The notes beneath the pieces are model-generated. The model saw only the letters and a program-made list of their open reading frames with translations, was not told the origin of the DNA and ran no database searches. Position numbers and translations under genes: made by a program. This document shows, in pieces, positions 1 through 11,005 of a DNA stretch of 17,612 nucleotides (position 1 is its first letter; each line of letters begins with the position of its first letter). Where the stretch lies: assembly GCA_027604665.1 (NCBI GenBank), contig JADGIZ010000264.1, positions 1-17,612 of the forward strand. The letters run 5' to 3'. The stretch comes from Polyrhizophydium stewartii (lineage: Eukaryota; Chytridiomycota; Chytridiomycetes; Rhizophydiales).

Positions 1-295
1 GCGGCGGGGGGCGCAGCGAGGCCGTGCGCTGCGGCGGCCGCACCTTGCAGCTTGCGCGCCGACATTCTCGCTGCTCGCGGGCAACCCGCGGCGCCGCGCG
101 CTGCCCGCACCCGCCCCGCAGAAACCGGCGCATGCGCGCCTGCGTGCACCGCCCGCCCGCCGCAGCGCCGGCCGCCTGCGGCACGCCGCCATTGCACGCC
201 GCAGCGAGGCAAGTTGTTTCCTTCCTTGTGATGTGGGCCGATGCAGTCGCGGCTTGCGCCAAGTTGAACCATGGCCGCGATCGCCGAGCGGACCT
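1..295. other. GC-rich stretch without a supported gene
   Basis: Very GC- and CpG-rich sequence. Open frames here have no start, length or composition that I can support, and the translations are arginine/alanine/proline-rich as expected from random GC-rich DNA. It lies downstream of the minus-strand ankyrin-like remnant, whose stop is at 296-298, so it may be its 3' flank or part of another gene outside the window. Confidence 0.5.
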
Positions 296-1575
296 TCACT
301 GCTGCGCCGCTCCGCTCGGGCCCTCGCCAGAGTCCGCGTCAGGCTGCTCAGCAGCATCGCCGCCAAAGTCGGCGCCGAGCAGCCGAGGGCTCTTGATCCG
401 GGCAGACTCGGACGCCGACCTCGTGCTCTGCAGCAGCTCGGCGCGGTAGTTGCTGACCGGGAACGAGATCAGCCGGCGCTGCTTGAGGCAGATCGCAATC
501 TCGAGGGTTTGCTGCGTGACGAAGCCGGGGTACCGCTTTTGCATCCACTCGATGAGCCTGTCCTTGCTTGGCGCGGCAAACTTGTTGACCATGACGCCTA
601 GGCGATGCCATTCTCGTCCTCAATCACCCACTCCAGGGCGTGCGTGTTGCGGTCGTGGCGCGTGGAACCGAATATGCACGTGCTGTACGAAAATGTCGTC
701 ATGTACTGCATCCACTCGAGCAGATCGGGCCGGTTCTTGAACAGCACGAGGTGGTAGATCTCGAGCGTGATCTTGATGCGGCCAACCCGGACGATCCATG
801 AGATGGCATCGAGGCTGCCAGGATCGATCGCAAGCTCGAGCGTCTTCGCAGTCAGCAGCTCGGGCCGGTTGTTCTTGAGCCACACGAGCGCGGGAATGTG
901 GTTAGAGAACCCGATCGTCTTGGTTGTGAGCGACGCAAAGACATCGGGAAGCCTCCGCTTCAGGAATCTGAGCATCTCGACCCGGCCGTTGACGAACGCG
1001 TTGACGAACGCGCTGACGAACGCGTTGACGAACGCCTGCTCCGTGCAGTCGCGACTGACGATCGGCTTGAGCCACTCGATCATTTCGGTGCTGTCGCTGC
1101 TGGCGGCCACATCGAGGACATTGGCCGGCAAAGGGAAATTGCCGGCGATCCTGTAAAGCTCCTTCGCAGCTCGAAGCCGGCCAAAGCGGAAGGCCTCCAG
1201 CAGCAGCTTGCCCGCGTCCCGGGCGACGACGGGGTGGTTGAGCAGCTTGTTGAACTGTTTAGTGACGCCCTAGCACACCTCGGCCATGGCGCGGTCTTTC
1301 AAGCTGGTGTGCCAGGGTGGGCCGGACACACCGAAGCGCAGGACCAGGCGGTGGAGAATGACCGGGTCGACAAACGGGCGGATGCGGTCCAAAGTGCCGC
1401 GCGTCGCTGCGCGCAGCCAGACGGGGCTCGCAGGATTAGGGCGCGGAGTGGTTTCCAGGTCGCCCTGCCACTCTGACTGCAACACCTCGATCCAGAGATG
1501 CTCGAGGAGCCGCGGGGTGATGCTGTCGAGCTCGGCCCGGCAAAGAGGGCTGAACCGCTCGAACCACTCGAGCAT
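296..1575 (-). pseudogene. Ankyrin-like repeat protein gene, apparently decayed
   Basis: Read on the minus strand, three segments form one protein-like product. Positions 1575-1273 give an N-terminal part (starts MLEWFERFSP, contains LWIEVLQSEWQGDLE). Positions 1269-601 continue in the same frame after a TAG at 1272-1270. The reading then jumps frame near 598-625, where EWVIEDEN is followed in another frame by WHRLGVMVNKFAAPSKDRLI, and ends at 296. The middle has helix-pair units of about 30 residues (LLTAKTLELAIDPGSLDAIS, LEIYHLVLFKNRPDLLEWMQ) resembling the divergent ankyrin repeats expanded in zoosporic fungi. No introns of credible size remove the stop or the frame jump: the only GT-AG span over the TAG is 24 nt. 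I therefore call it a pseudogene. An assembly error or an unrecognised splice pattern is the alternative. The ankyrin assignment is by repeat appearance only. Confidence 0.55.
988..1035. repeat. 12-bp tandem repeat, 4 copies
   Basis: Four adjacent copies of the plus-strand unit gttgacgaacgc, the third with one change (t to c at its second base). On the minus strand it lies in frame in the ankyrin-like remnant and encodes repeated AFVN/AFVS units. The length is a multiple of three, so it does not itself break the frame. It probably arose by replication slippage. Confidence 0.9.
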
Positions 1576-1834
1576 GGGCCTTCGAGGGACAGGATCCGCT
1601 TCTGGACGTCCGACGGAAGCCAATCTCAGCACGACTGACGCCGCTCGGCTTTGCCGAGCACGTCCGAGTCTTGTAGTGCCGTTCGGACCAGGGCCCTGAC
1701 ACGCGCGCAGGTGTTGACTCGCCAGGTCGGAGGCGGCATCTGTTGCGATGTGCGGGGCAAGCCGCCGGCGGAGTCAGGGCCTCTGACCATTCTGCCCAAC
1801 GGAGTTTGAAATTTTCTTTCCTCGGCCAACAGGC
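1576..1834. promoter_or_regulatory. Divergent intergenic region, ankyrin-like remnant / GEP3
   Basis: About 260 bp between the minus-strand remnant and the plus-strand GTPase start at 1835. By position it should hold the GEP3 promoter. I see no convincing TATA box; the only AT-rich patch is around 1806-1823, shortly before the GEP3 ATG. No gene is supported here. Confidence 0.4.
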
Positions 1835-3711
1835 ATGATCTTCGCGACGGCGGCCTGGCAGTCAGCCAGGACGGCGGCAACCGCCGCCGCGCAGCGCGCC
1901 TCCGCCGCGGCGCTCCCCCGCGGCGGCATGCGCGCCGGGTGTGCGCCGCTCGCGCTCGCCTTCCCCGCGGGCATGCCGACGCAGACCCGCTGCGAGTGGT
2001 CTCGCTCCGGAGGCGACGGAAAACCCCAGGGTCGATGGAACGAGTTGCCCAGGTACATGAAGCGAGGCCATGTGAAGTCCGCGCCCACCTCGGAAGGCGA
2101 GAATCTGCGGCGCGGCCACAAGCTCAAGCCCGTCAGGACCAAGCGCTGCCCCGGCTGCGGCTCCAAGCTGCAGACGCGCTCGCCCGACGAGAAGGGCTAC
2201 ATCCCCGAGTCTGCGCTCGAGCAGCGCACAATGATCGAGCCCGAGGAGATTGTCAGGCTGCGGAGCTCCAAGTCTCCCCTGACGCCTGGCCAGGTCAAGA
2301 TGCTCCTCGACTACGCCGACCCGAAACGCCTGATCCCCATCTGCCAGCGCTGTCACAACCTGCGCCACCACAACGAAGCGCCTGAACCCGAGGTTGCGAA
2401 AACCGACAACTCGCAGTTCAAGGAGCTCAAGGCGCAGAGCGGCGGCCTCGTCGTCGTGGTCGTTGACGCATTCAGCCTGCCCAGCACGCTGCTGCCCCAG
2501 CTCCACGAGATGCTGGGCTTCAAGAAGATGATTATTGCCATCAACAGGACCGTGAGTGCCATGATTGGTTCTGCGCGGCTCTTGTGCGGATCCTGGCTGA
2601 CTGGCTTCTCTGCTTTTCCCCGGAAAAGGATCTGCTCCCGGCGAAATTCACTTCCGCTGACGCCGTTCACTTTGTGCGAGAGAGAAACACCCTCGGGAAG
2701 CACGCCGTCGAGATCGTGCCCGTCTCCGCCAAGACCGGCTACGGCATCGACAACCTGCTTGCTGCGATCGCCAGGCACCGTAACCGCAACGAGGACGTCA
2801 TCACCGTCGGCGTCACAAACGTCGGAAAGTCTGCGTTGATCAACAGCATCATCCAAAAGTCTGGAAACGAGCCGTTCTTGACGTCCTCGACGCTGCCTGG
2901 CACGACCATGAACCCAATCCCGATCCCGCTCAACACCATGGGCAAACTCTTCTTCCCGAACGCCAACAGCGACGCCGAGATTGCCGAAGACACGGGTCGC
3001 CTCGTTGACACGGCAGGCGCTTACAGCCCAAACCTTCTGACCAACTTCCTCTCCGCCAAGGATATTGAGATCCTGACTCCCTCTGGCCGCATGGGTGTGG
3101 TTGTGCAAAAGACCCGCGTCGCGACATACACTCTTGTCGCTGGCCTCGTGCGCATCTTCACCGACGCAACCTACGAGCCGACCAAGTTCTACTTTTTCGG
3201 CAGCAAGAAACTCAACCTGCACCGCTGCCGCCCCAACTCGATCTCACGCATGATCCAGAAGCATCTCGGCGTCTCGGAGGATTTTTTGACGCCGCCGACG
3301 GACCGTAAGCGCGCGCTCATGCTGCCCGACTTCAAGCCCGCGTGCCGCATCATCAAGCGGTACGAGCTTGGCACCGTGCGCGTCTGGCTCGGCGGCATTG
3401 GCTGGTTTGAGATTCACGGCGCCGCAACCGTCACCGTCTTCACGCCCGGCGGAGTCGGCGTCGCGGTCGAGTCGCTCAACAACGATTCGTCGATTGTGTC
3501 AGTTTTCTCGTCGGACTCTTATATTGGCCCTGGACCGGGCTTTGAGCATGACGACCAACCCTCCTCCAAGAAAAACAAGAATGCTGTCGACGACACCGAT
3601 CGGAAGGAACGCAAGAAACGTATCGCGGAGCCCCGCCAGGCTGCCGCGAAGCCCCGTAAGGCTGGCGAGTCGCCTGCGGCTGAGACGTCCAGGGACAAGT
3701 CTGGGATGTGA
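1835..3711 (+). CDS. GEP3: Mitochondrial circularly permuted GTPase, YqeH/Gep3 family
   Basis: Two exons, 1835-2551 and 2629-3711, give about 599 residues. The first ~35 residues are rich in Ala, Arg and Ser with almost no acids, as in a mitochondrial targeting peptide. A zinc-binding module follows, with CxxC pairs at C105/C108 and C170/C173. The GTPase motifs come in permuted order: G4 NRTD (237-240), G5 SAK (272-274), then the P-loop GVTNVGKS (300-307), a PGTT switch region and G3 DTAG (366-369). This order and the zinc module are hallmarks of the YqeH family, which acts in small-subunit ribosome assembly; yeast Gep3/Mtg3 is needed for mitochondrial 15S rRNA processing. The intron falls inside the G4 motif, so splicing completes NRTD, which fixes both splice sites. 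The last ~50 residues are a Lys/Arg/Ala-rich tail. G3 reads DTAG where DTPG is more usual. The start at 1835 is chosen for the presequence. Confidence 0.94.
2552..2628 (+). other. Intron of GEP3 (77 nt, phase 0)
   Basis: Donor gtgagt after the ACC codon, acceptor aaaag before GATCTGCTC. Removal joins two different reading frames and restores the G4 motif NRTD followed by LLP. A ctgact sequence about 27 nt upstream of the acceptor is a possible branch site. Confidence 0.93.
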
Positions 3712-3875
3712 GGGAAGCGGCCAAATGAAGCAGCATCCAATTTCATGGTCCGCGGTTTGCTTGGTGCGGGCGATCGAGCCGCGAGAATCGAGTCCGGCCA
3801 ACAATGCCGAGCAGCAGCCAAAACGCTGCTGCATGAAGTGTGTCCGCGACATCCCCTCGCATCGGCAAGCACAGT
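3712..3875. promoter_or_regulatory. Intergenic region GEP3 / paralogue A
   Basis: This 164-bp gap must contain both the GEP3 3' end and the promoter of paralogue A. I see no AATAAA signal and no clear TATA box. A GTG in frame with paralogue A precedes the ATG at 3876, but the first in-frame ATG is 3876. Confidence 0.35.
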
Positions 3876-6800
3876 ATGCTCGACCCCCTCAAGATCCCCG
3901 TGCGCCAGCCTGTTTCGCCTGGCGGCGACCATGCAGGTCGCAGAGCAAGCAGAAAGCCGTCGACAGCGCAAGCAGGGGTCCCCGTTGGCCTGACGTCGGG
4001 GCCAAGCGCAGTCGGCGCCGCTCCCGCGGCTGCACCCCAACGCGAGATGAGCGAAACTGAGCGCATGCGACATTCGATCTTGGCCCTCCGCCAGTCGATC
4101 GAGGTGCGAGCACGCCGCCGCCGCATTCGAGCACATTCGTGCATGCAGGGGGCGTGGCGCCGGCTTCTGTCGCCCGGCTTGGCCGGCTGCGGCAGTGGGG
4201 GTGCGATCACCCTCTTATCGCGATCGCGCGCCTGATCTCGGGCTCCATCGCTTTTCAATGCCGCTTGCCAGATTTGCTCGGCGTCACGACGCAGCTGACG
4301 TTGCAACGCCAATCTGCGTTCGCCCGCGGTGCGCGCCGCCACTTGCCTCGCGTGTTGCGGGCGACACCTGCTCCGGCCCGCCGATCGCGCAGAATACCGA
4401 GAAGATCTACAAAGAGGCTTCCATCATGAGCCGTACCGTCGCCCACACGCCTCTCGGCAATTTCGAGATCCCGCGCAACGGCGCCGAAGAGGCGCTCCGC
4501 GCGGAGCTGATCATGGGCGCCAACAACGAGCTTGTGCGCGTGTCCAACCAGCGCCGCGCGCGCAACGAACAAAAGGCTCGCGCCGTTGCATCTTTCTGTT
4601 ACTCGGCTTGGCACCGGCGCTGACATGCGTTGCGTCCAGGCCTTGACAGCCAAGCTTGTGGCGCAGAATCTCGAGAAGCAGATCGCAGACACCAAGAAAC
4701 GCTTTCGCGAACAGGAGAGACTCATCAAATGTTCGTAGCAGGGGGCATGGTGCGGCGTACCTCGTACCGCGGCCAACTTGACTAACGCCTGACGGTGCTC
4801 TTGCCAGCCGGACCCGAATTTCACCGCCATTTTTACTGCATATTTGGCGAGATCGTGAATGTGACGGGCCTCATGGACAACGCATATGCGGTCTTCAGCT
4901 CCGAAAACTCGCTGGGTGAGAAGACGCTGTGCCAGAGCGATGTTCTCCTCAAATATACCGACACAGTTCGGCAGAGATATGGATGCTGCAGGACAGCGAC
5001 CGTGAGCCGAACAAGCTTTGCAAGCTGCTCCAGATTGACATGGACCGCATTGTCCATGTGCAGCATCTTTACACCGAGAGTATCAGCGCCGTCGATGATG
5101 GCCCCGAGCAGCAGGAAACTGTTCCATCGTTCTCGTTCGCGCCCACAGGCGGCGATGCTGCCTCTGGAATGCGCTCCAATGACAACACCACAAACACCAG
5201 CGACGCCAAAATCAACGGCGCGACAGATGCCCAAATTCAGAACCCAGCTGGTGGCAAGCAAACCCCGCCAAAGCAAGAGTCGACGCCGCCTCGAGAGAGC
5301 AACTCGCCGCAGAGCCCGGTGCCCAATTCTTCACGGGCCAGCGTTGCATCGCCAGGTCAAGTGAAGCCCACGCCGCGCGCCAGCATCGCGGCCGTGGAAC
5401 CCGCCCCAAGTGCGCCTCCGAGTGCGTCTCAAACTCGCCCGGCCACCAGCCGGAACACAACAGTCAACAAACAGCAGGTTGAAACTAGCGAAGGAGGCAA
5501 CTTTATCCCCTTCTCCAACTCGATTGCGCCAGAAAAGATCTTAAAGTACAAGCAAACAAGCCCTCGCAAACTACTGCGGTCGGAGAACCTGCGTCCAAAG
5601 GAAATTGCGGACTTGGCCGAGATGGAAAAGCTGCTCGCGGCCGAAGACTTTGCGCTGCTGAAAGAGCATATTGGCCTCATGCGCTTCCACTCCATGTTTT
5701 TCATCGGCACAATCACGGGCGAGGCGGCGATTGCAGAGATTCTGTGGACTATCGACGATGTGACCAAGAAGACGGTGCGCAGCCACGCCTATGCAGCAAT
5801 CGTTGACCAGTGATGGATCTGACAGGATCTGCAGGAGTTTTCATTCTCGGTCATCAAGCAGAAGCGGCTATCGTACATCCCGCTCGCGCTCTCCAACTTC
5901 CATAAGCTGGAAGACGGCACGCCGCAAATTGTTGCCGAGATTGCCACCGTCACGGGTGAGCATCTCTTGCAGGGCTTCAACATGGCGCTCGACATGGAGT
6001 GGACGTGCAAGTGCGACTTGCTGCATTTGACGTCGATCGACCGCCTGAACCGCGTGGTGCCGCAGGATGTCTTTGAGACGACCGGCAGGCGACTCGACGA
6101 TTTCCGCAACGTCGGTGAGGCTTTACCTTGCCCAAACACTCGTGGGTGCGAGAGTGAGCCTGACAAACAAGCCTCGGTGTGCAGAGCAGCTCGCGGTCAC
6201 CGCCATGTGCTTTGACGAGCATCACAAATGCCTCGTCGTGGCCCTGCGCGACGGGTGCTGCATCCGCGTGATCTACAAGCGCGAGGCAAATGGCGAGCCA
6301 AATCTGAGCGAGTCGCTGTCGTACACTGTTGTGCCGTCGCGGCGTATCAGCGCGGTGGTGCCCGAGAGCGCGCGCGGAAGCATAAGCGGCCCGAGCGGTC
6401 TGCAGGGCCCTGGATTCAAGCTCAGCAGCATCGCCGAGAGCGACTTTAGCACATCCAATTTTGGGCCGTCGCTCAAGCTCACTTGGTGCTTGGATGTGAG
6501 AGCCAGCTTCTTTGTGCGGGGGAGATGCCAGGTGCTGACGCTCTCCCGGTCCATGATGCTCAATGGCAACAGCTATTTCCACAGATCGAGGAAGAACGCT
6601 CCCGCCCTCATCGCGGACTGTCTTCCATCTCGGAGGATGAAGAAGGACCGTCTCGGAAGGTCGATCGGTCTGTGTCTGGCATGCCTTCGAGGAACACGCC
6701 AGGACAGTCGGGCCGTCCGAGCAAGTTCGAGGTGCGAGAGGCATGAAAGCGGCTGCCGAGAGTGAGCACTGAGAAATGCTCGCCGGTCGACTTGCGCAGG

Positions 6801-7379
6801 TCACGGGCATAAAGTACGTCGTCAGCCATCGCAACAATAAGCCGCAGCTTATCGTCGCAGGCAACGATGGGATCGTGCGCGTCTTTCCTGACGACATTGC
6901 CAAGGTACTCTCGCGGCCGCTGTACGAAGTCAACTTCAACAAGTCAGTACGCACGCCAGTGGGCTTCGACACCCAGGAGATGCTGCAAAATGGTGTCCCA
7001 ACCGTACCATTTCTGGACATAATCACGAACCAGAGTGCGCAGTTCCTGGTCGTGTACACAAGCAAGTGTAAGTGGACCTAGTGCGCAAAAATACTGCGCC
7101 GACTTCAAGACTCTTGCTGACGCGCTCAGCTCAGCCAAGCTCGCCGCTGTCGATCCTGCATTTGTCCAGACGAGCATGGTTGAGATGAATGTCGTATCCA
7201 ACCGCCAGGGCGTGCTGCGTCAGTGTGACGCCCCGCGCAAGCCGAGTGCCAACGCAGTCCGGCAGATCAAGATTGTCGACGACGACGCAGGAACAGCCGT
7301 CATATTCCACGGCCGCGAGTGGAGCATCGTCAGCTTCGAGCGTCTCATCAAGTGGACTGAGGCGTCCCGCGCACACTGA
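3876..7379 (+). CDS. Uncharacterised beta-propeller-like protein, tandem paralogue A
   Basis: Not a family I recognise. Ten exons by comparison with the two downstream copies: 3876-4103, 4393-4584, 4640-4730, 4808-4915, 4975-5774, 5835-6114, 6185-6495, 6573-6731, 6800-7067 and 7135-7379, about 893 residues. In order: a helix (RHSILALRQSIE, end of exon 1), a conserved KEAS block, a coiled coil (LEKQIADTKKRFREQERLIK), a propeller-like blade (VFSSENSLEIWML), and a disordered Ser/Pro/Thr linker of about 170 residues. Then come an LLAAEDFALLKEHIGLMRFH block, a strand-rich region across exons 6-7 (including VVALRDGCCIRVIYKRE), a blade with IVAGNDGIVRVF, and a C-terminal HGREWSIVSFERLI. The NDG-VRVF and LRDG-type turns look like degenerate WD blades. 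Exon 2 could instead end at 4575 with a GC donor, one codon from B and C in length. No signal peptide or membrane segment is seen. A role is not predictable. Confidence 0.82.
4104..4392 (+). other. Long first intron of paralogue A (289 nt)
   Basis: The homologous introns in B and C are 70 and 71 nt. The donor gag|gtgcga and acceptor gcgcag|aat keep phase 0 and join the conserved SIE helix to the block NTEKIYKEAS, matching SSERGFKEV in B and ASEKTFKEN in C. Exon 2 contains an ATG at 4426 that could act as an alternative start if transcription began inside this intron. I see no gene within it. Confidence 0.7.
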
Positions 7380-7466
7380 GCCGAAATGAAGCTGCGGATT
7401 TTTTTTGGGACCTCGCGGAAGACGACTGGCGCCAGGCTTTGCTCAAAACTCACAACATCTGCGCAA
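7380..7466. promoter_or_regulatory. Short gap between paralogues A and B
   Basis: There are 87 bp between the stop of A and the preferred start of B. It contains a T8 run at 7399-7406 and an upstream ATG at 7386 in frame with B. No AATAAA is present. The space is very small for a terminator plus a promoter. Confidence 0.4.
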
Positions 7467-10400
7467 ATGTCCGACGGAAGCTCACCAAAGCCGCAGCAGC
7501 GCTTCAAACGCGCATCGACCAAGATCCGCACCGCGCTGCTCATGGCCAACCAGCGCGCAGTCGCGGCCGCCATGAGCGTGCAGTCAGCGGCAACAAAGCA
7601 GCCAGTCTCGCATCTCGCGATACCCAAGCCGCCATCAGCAACCCTGAATCCTCGCCTGAGCATCTCGGCCACATCTTCCGTGCCGCAGGCACCAAAGTCT
7701 CCGATTCCAGCCAGCACCCACAGACCGACCCGCCCAGCGATCGCGCGCAACAACCGACTCATCGCCAAGCTCATGCCCGGAGGTCCCGCGCGGCAAGTCC
7801 GCAGCGACAACTCTGCGGCGTCCCAGCCGACGCACGAACGCATCAAGGCGATCATTGCCGAGCTGCGCAAGTCAATCGAGGCGAGTCTGCGTTGCATCGG
7901 CGGAGAAAATCAGCCATGAAGGTGGCGCTTACACGCCGGACGACTGTCAGTCCTCCGAGCGCGGCTTCAAGGAGGTCATTTTCACGAGGCGCATCACGCC
8001 CTCGGGTATCTTTCAGAACATGGACGAGCTCGCAGGGCTCTTTGTCGAGAACGAGCTACATGTCAACTGGGTCGATCGTGCTCAGCGCGAGCTCAACCAC
8101 GAAAAGTCGCGGCGGCTCGCGCAGGAGCACAACAAGGTGAGCGACTCTCCAGTGTCTCCAAGTTGCACGTGTTTGCTTATTCAGGCACGCATTCTTGTCC
8201 AATATCATTCTAGCAAATCGTTGCTGCGGCCATCAAAGACAAGACGATGCGCGAGCTTGAGACCGCCAAAGAGCAAATTAGGCGGCGCAAGCAGATATTT
8301 CAGGGTAGGCTGCTGCGTGTGCAGCGCTGGCGCGCAAAGAGACGGTCCAGACGCAACACTCTAACCATCCGAGATGCAGCGAGACCAAAGTTTTCGCAGC
8401 AGTGCTATTCGGTCTTTGGCAGTGTCATTTTTGCATCGGCGCTCAACGACTCCATGTTCGTGGTGTTCAACTCCGCCAACATGATTGGTGCGCATACTGA
8501 TTTTCCCCGATTTGATGGCCGACAACGATGCGCTGCTGACATTGCGAGACCGAAAGAGGTCTGGGTTCTCCAAACAACCGACGGCACAACTGAGAACAAG
8601 ATCGTCAAACTCTTTGACCTCAAGTGCGACCCCGTTTGCTTTGTCGAGCACCTGTACAGTGGCCCGATGAATCCTGTCGAGCAGACCAGCGAGCAGCCGC
8701 AGGTTGGCATTCTTAACTTCATGGGCGACCCACGGGCAATAGCCCAGACAACTGTTGAGTCGATCGCGTCGTCCCGCCAGAGCTCTGCGCCGTCAAGTGC
8801 CGCGCCGTCACCGCCAAGATCTCGTCCACAATCGGGTCGCTTGTCCACGATCAACATGCGCGACTTTGATGCCGCATCGCGCCGAGTCTCCTCTGCGATC
8901 ATCGAGGTAGCCTCACGCCGTGTCTCGTTCGACAACATGGCGTCGCTCGAAAAGGTCATGAACCACACACTGCGCAAGCGCAACGACATGAACCGTGCGC
9001 TGCGCAAAACCGTCAAGCTCGATGAAATATCGGCGCCAGAAGTCGAGAATCTTGACGAGATCGAGAGGCTTCTTTCGCCGGAAGACCTGCAGCTGTTTCG
9101 CGAGAACGTCGGCGTCGCACGGTTCCATTCGGTTTTCTTTGTTGGCTGCAAGACTGGAGAAGCAGCGGTCATCGAGATCGTGTGGGAGTTTGACGCCCTC
9201 AAAAAGACAACTGTGCGCAAACGCAGGCAAAGAAACGGCATCACACGCACAGCCGCTGACTAAGCATCGTTCATGATTAGGAGTTTTCCCTGAATATCTT
9301 GTCCAAAAAACGCATCTCGCATCTGCCGATCAGGCACCTGCTCTACTATCGCCTCGACGACGGTCTGCCGCTGCTGGTCACCGAAATCTGCACCATCACG
9401 GGAGAGCACCTGCTCGAAGCATTCCGCATGAACTTTGAAATCGAGTGGGCCTGCAAGTGCGAGCAGCTGCGGATGACGTCCGTCGACAGAATGAGCCGCA
9501 TGATCCCGCAAGACAGACTGGAGTACTCTGGCCGGCCAATCACAGACTTTAGCAGCTTCTGTAAGCACACGACCATGGTTTGCGGCTGGCCGACCCCTTC
9601 CTGTGCGCTGACGACCAGATATGTGTATGAATGCAGCCACGATGACCGTCACGAGCATTTGCGAGGATGAGCGCTTCGCCGGGCTGCTGGTGTCACTTCG
9701 CAACGGATCCATCGTCCGTATCAACTACGACCGCGAGATGATGCGACTTGCCGACACCCGCGACTCGCAAATGGGTGCGTCCATCCAGAAGCTTTTGCGC
9801 CCAGAGCATCAAGCGGCTGACCAATGCACTGCGTCGCGTGCAGTCATGCTCGAGACAACAATGTCTTTGGGCGACACGAAAACGCTCAAGATTTCCTGGG
9901 TTCTTGATGTGAGACGGCTACCATTCGTTGCGCGTCGAGGAACGTGCGTTTCTGATCCACCCATCAGTTGTTTGCAGCGCAACCTGAAGATCAGAGCGTG
10001 TCGGCGCATCCCGCTGCACACGGTCACCTCAGCACCATTTCCGAGATGCCGCCGGGGCTCGAGTCCGAGCAGCCAAAGCCTCGCGGCAGACGCATGGGCC
10101 GCATGTCGATCTCGCGGCCAAATGATTTCGAGGTTGTCAGCATGCGCTATTTCATCAGCAGAAAGTCAAACAAGCCGCAAATTATGATATTCTGCAGCGA
10201 CGGCATCGTGCGCGTGTACCCGGACGAGATGGTCAAGGCCACCACGAACCTCAAGCAGAGCATGCACCTCCAGATGGACCGCAAGGAGAAGATCCTTGGC
10301 GGCACGCTCGAGATCGATGAAGATGAGGATGAGGGCAGCGGGGACACACAAAGTCCTATGAGACACCGAGAAGCCGGTCGGGTCGATGCTATTCTGTGGC

Positions 10401-10954
10401 GGAAAGATGTGCAAATTGTGATGTCTCTCACAAGCAAAAGTGGGTCCAGTTTGCCGCGTCGATGAAGTGCATTCCCTGACACGAATGGGATCTCCGTTGC
10501 AGACAAGCTTGTTGCCATTGACGTCAACGACCCATTCTACAACTACGTCGAGCTTAAGTTGACAGGCAGCCGACAAGGCATCGTCCAAGATCCGACTCAG
10601 AAGCCGGCCGGGCCGGGTAACCGGCGCAGGCATCACGACACACCGCACGGCGTGCACATTGTTGACGAGGAGCGCGGCATAGGACTCGTTTATAGCGGCC
10701 GCGAGTGGGGCATCTTCAGCATCGAGGACTTTATCGAGCTTTCGCGGCCAAAGCTCTACGAAGGCTTAGACGCAGGCAACGAAGAGGGCCGCACCAACGA
10801 TGCTGAGGCGAGCAGGATGAACTCGGACACAGACACGGGGACACACACGCGCGAGTCGTCGCAAGATCACCAAGGCCGTCCGAGCGTGCGCTCGCGGAGA
10901 GGAACCGTGTCCAACAAGGATAGGCCGAGTCTGGAGGCCTTGGGACAGCGTTGA
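7467..10954 (+). CDS. Uncharacterised beta-propeller-like protein, tandem paralogue B
   Basis: Nine exons: 7467-7880, 7951-8136, 8214-8304, 8380-8487, 8557-9212, 9281-9560, 9637-9908, 9968-10439 and 10503-10954, about 976 residues, the longest of the trio. Exon 1 encodes a disordered Ser/Pro/Ala-rich N-terminus of about 115 residues before the shared helix (IKAIIAELRKSIE). The same blocks as in A follow: SSERGFKEVIF, a coiled coil, the blade VFNSANMIEVWVL, a linker, LLSPEDLQLFRENVGVARFH, LLVSLRNGSIVRINYDRE, FCSDGIVRVYPDE and SGREWGIFSIEDFI. The linker has two SRRVS sites (8877-8891 and 8913-8927). About 70 polar residues after the GREW block are unique to B. The MSDGSS start at 7467 is preferred over the in-frame ATG at 7386, which would lie 6 bp from the stop of A. 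The first intron appears to be GC-AG. The intron that splits exons 8/9 in A is absent here. Function unknown. Confidence 0.82.
7881..7950 (+). other. GC-AG intron, first intron of paralogue B (70 nt)
   Basis: The exon ends at the codon GAG of the shared KSIE helix and is followed by gcgagt. The acceptor is gactgtcag before TCCTCCGAG. Removal gives phase 0 and aligns exon 2 with A and C. The only nearby GT (cgttgc) gives the wrong phase. The donor GAG|GCGAGT fits the strong flanking match that GC donors usually show. Confidence 0.75.
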
Positions 10955-11005
10955 GAGTTTGTGCTGTTTGCGAGCAATGCCCAGAGGCGGAGATCCGCTG
11001 AATGA
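10955..11005. other. 51-bp gap between paralogues B and C
   Basis: No AATAAA or obvious promoter motif is visible. The gap is short enough to suggest that the C promoter lies within the B coding end, or that the two are read together; neither can be told from sequence. Confidence 0.4.

Noticed and set aside
1249..1272. Intron removing the TAG in the ankyrin-like remnant
   Set aside because: The GT-AG span would be only 24 nt, well below the 40-nt minimum seen elsewhere in the window.
1862..3222. Two long minus-strand open frames antisense to GEP3
   Set aside because: GEP3 motifs on the plus strand are decisive; the antisense frames are shadows of biased codon use.
5977..7065. Minus-strand open frame of 362 codons
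   Set aside because: It runs antisense through several exons and introns of paralogue A, whose frames and splice sites are supported by the two other copies; no motif is visible in the antisense product.
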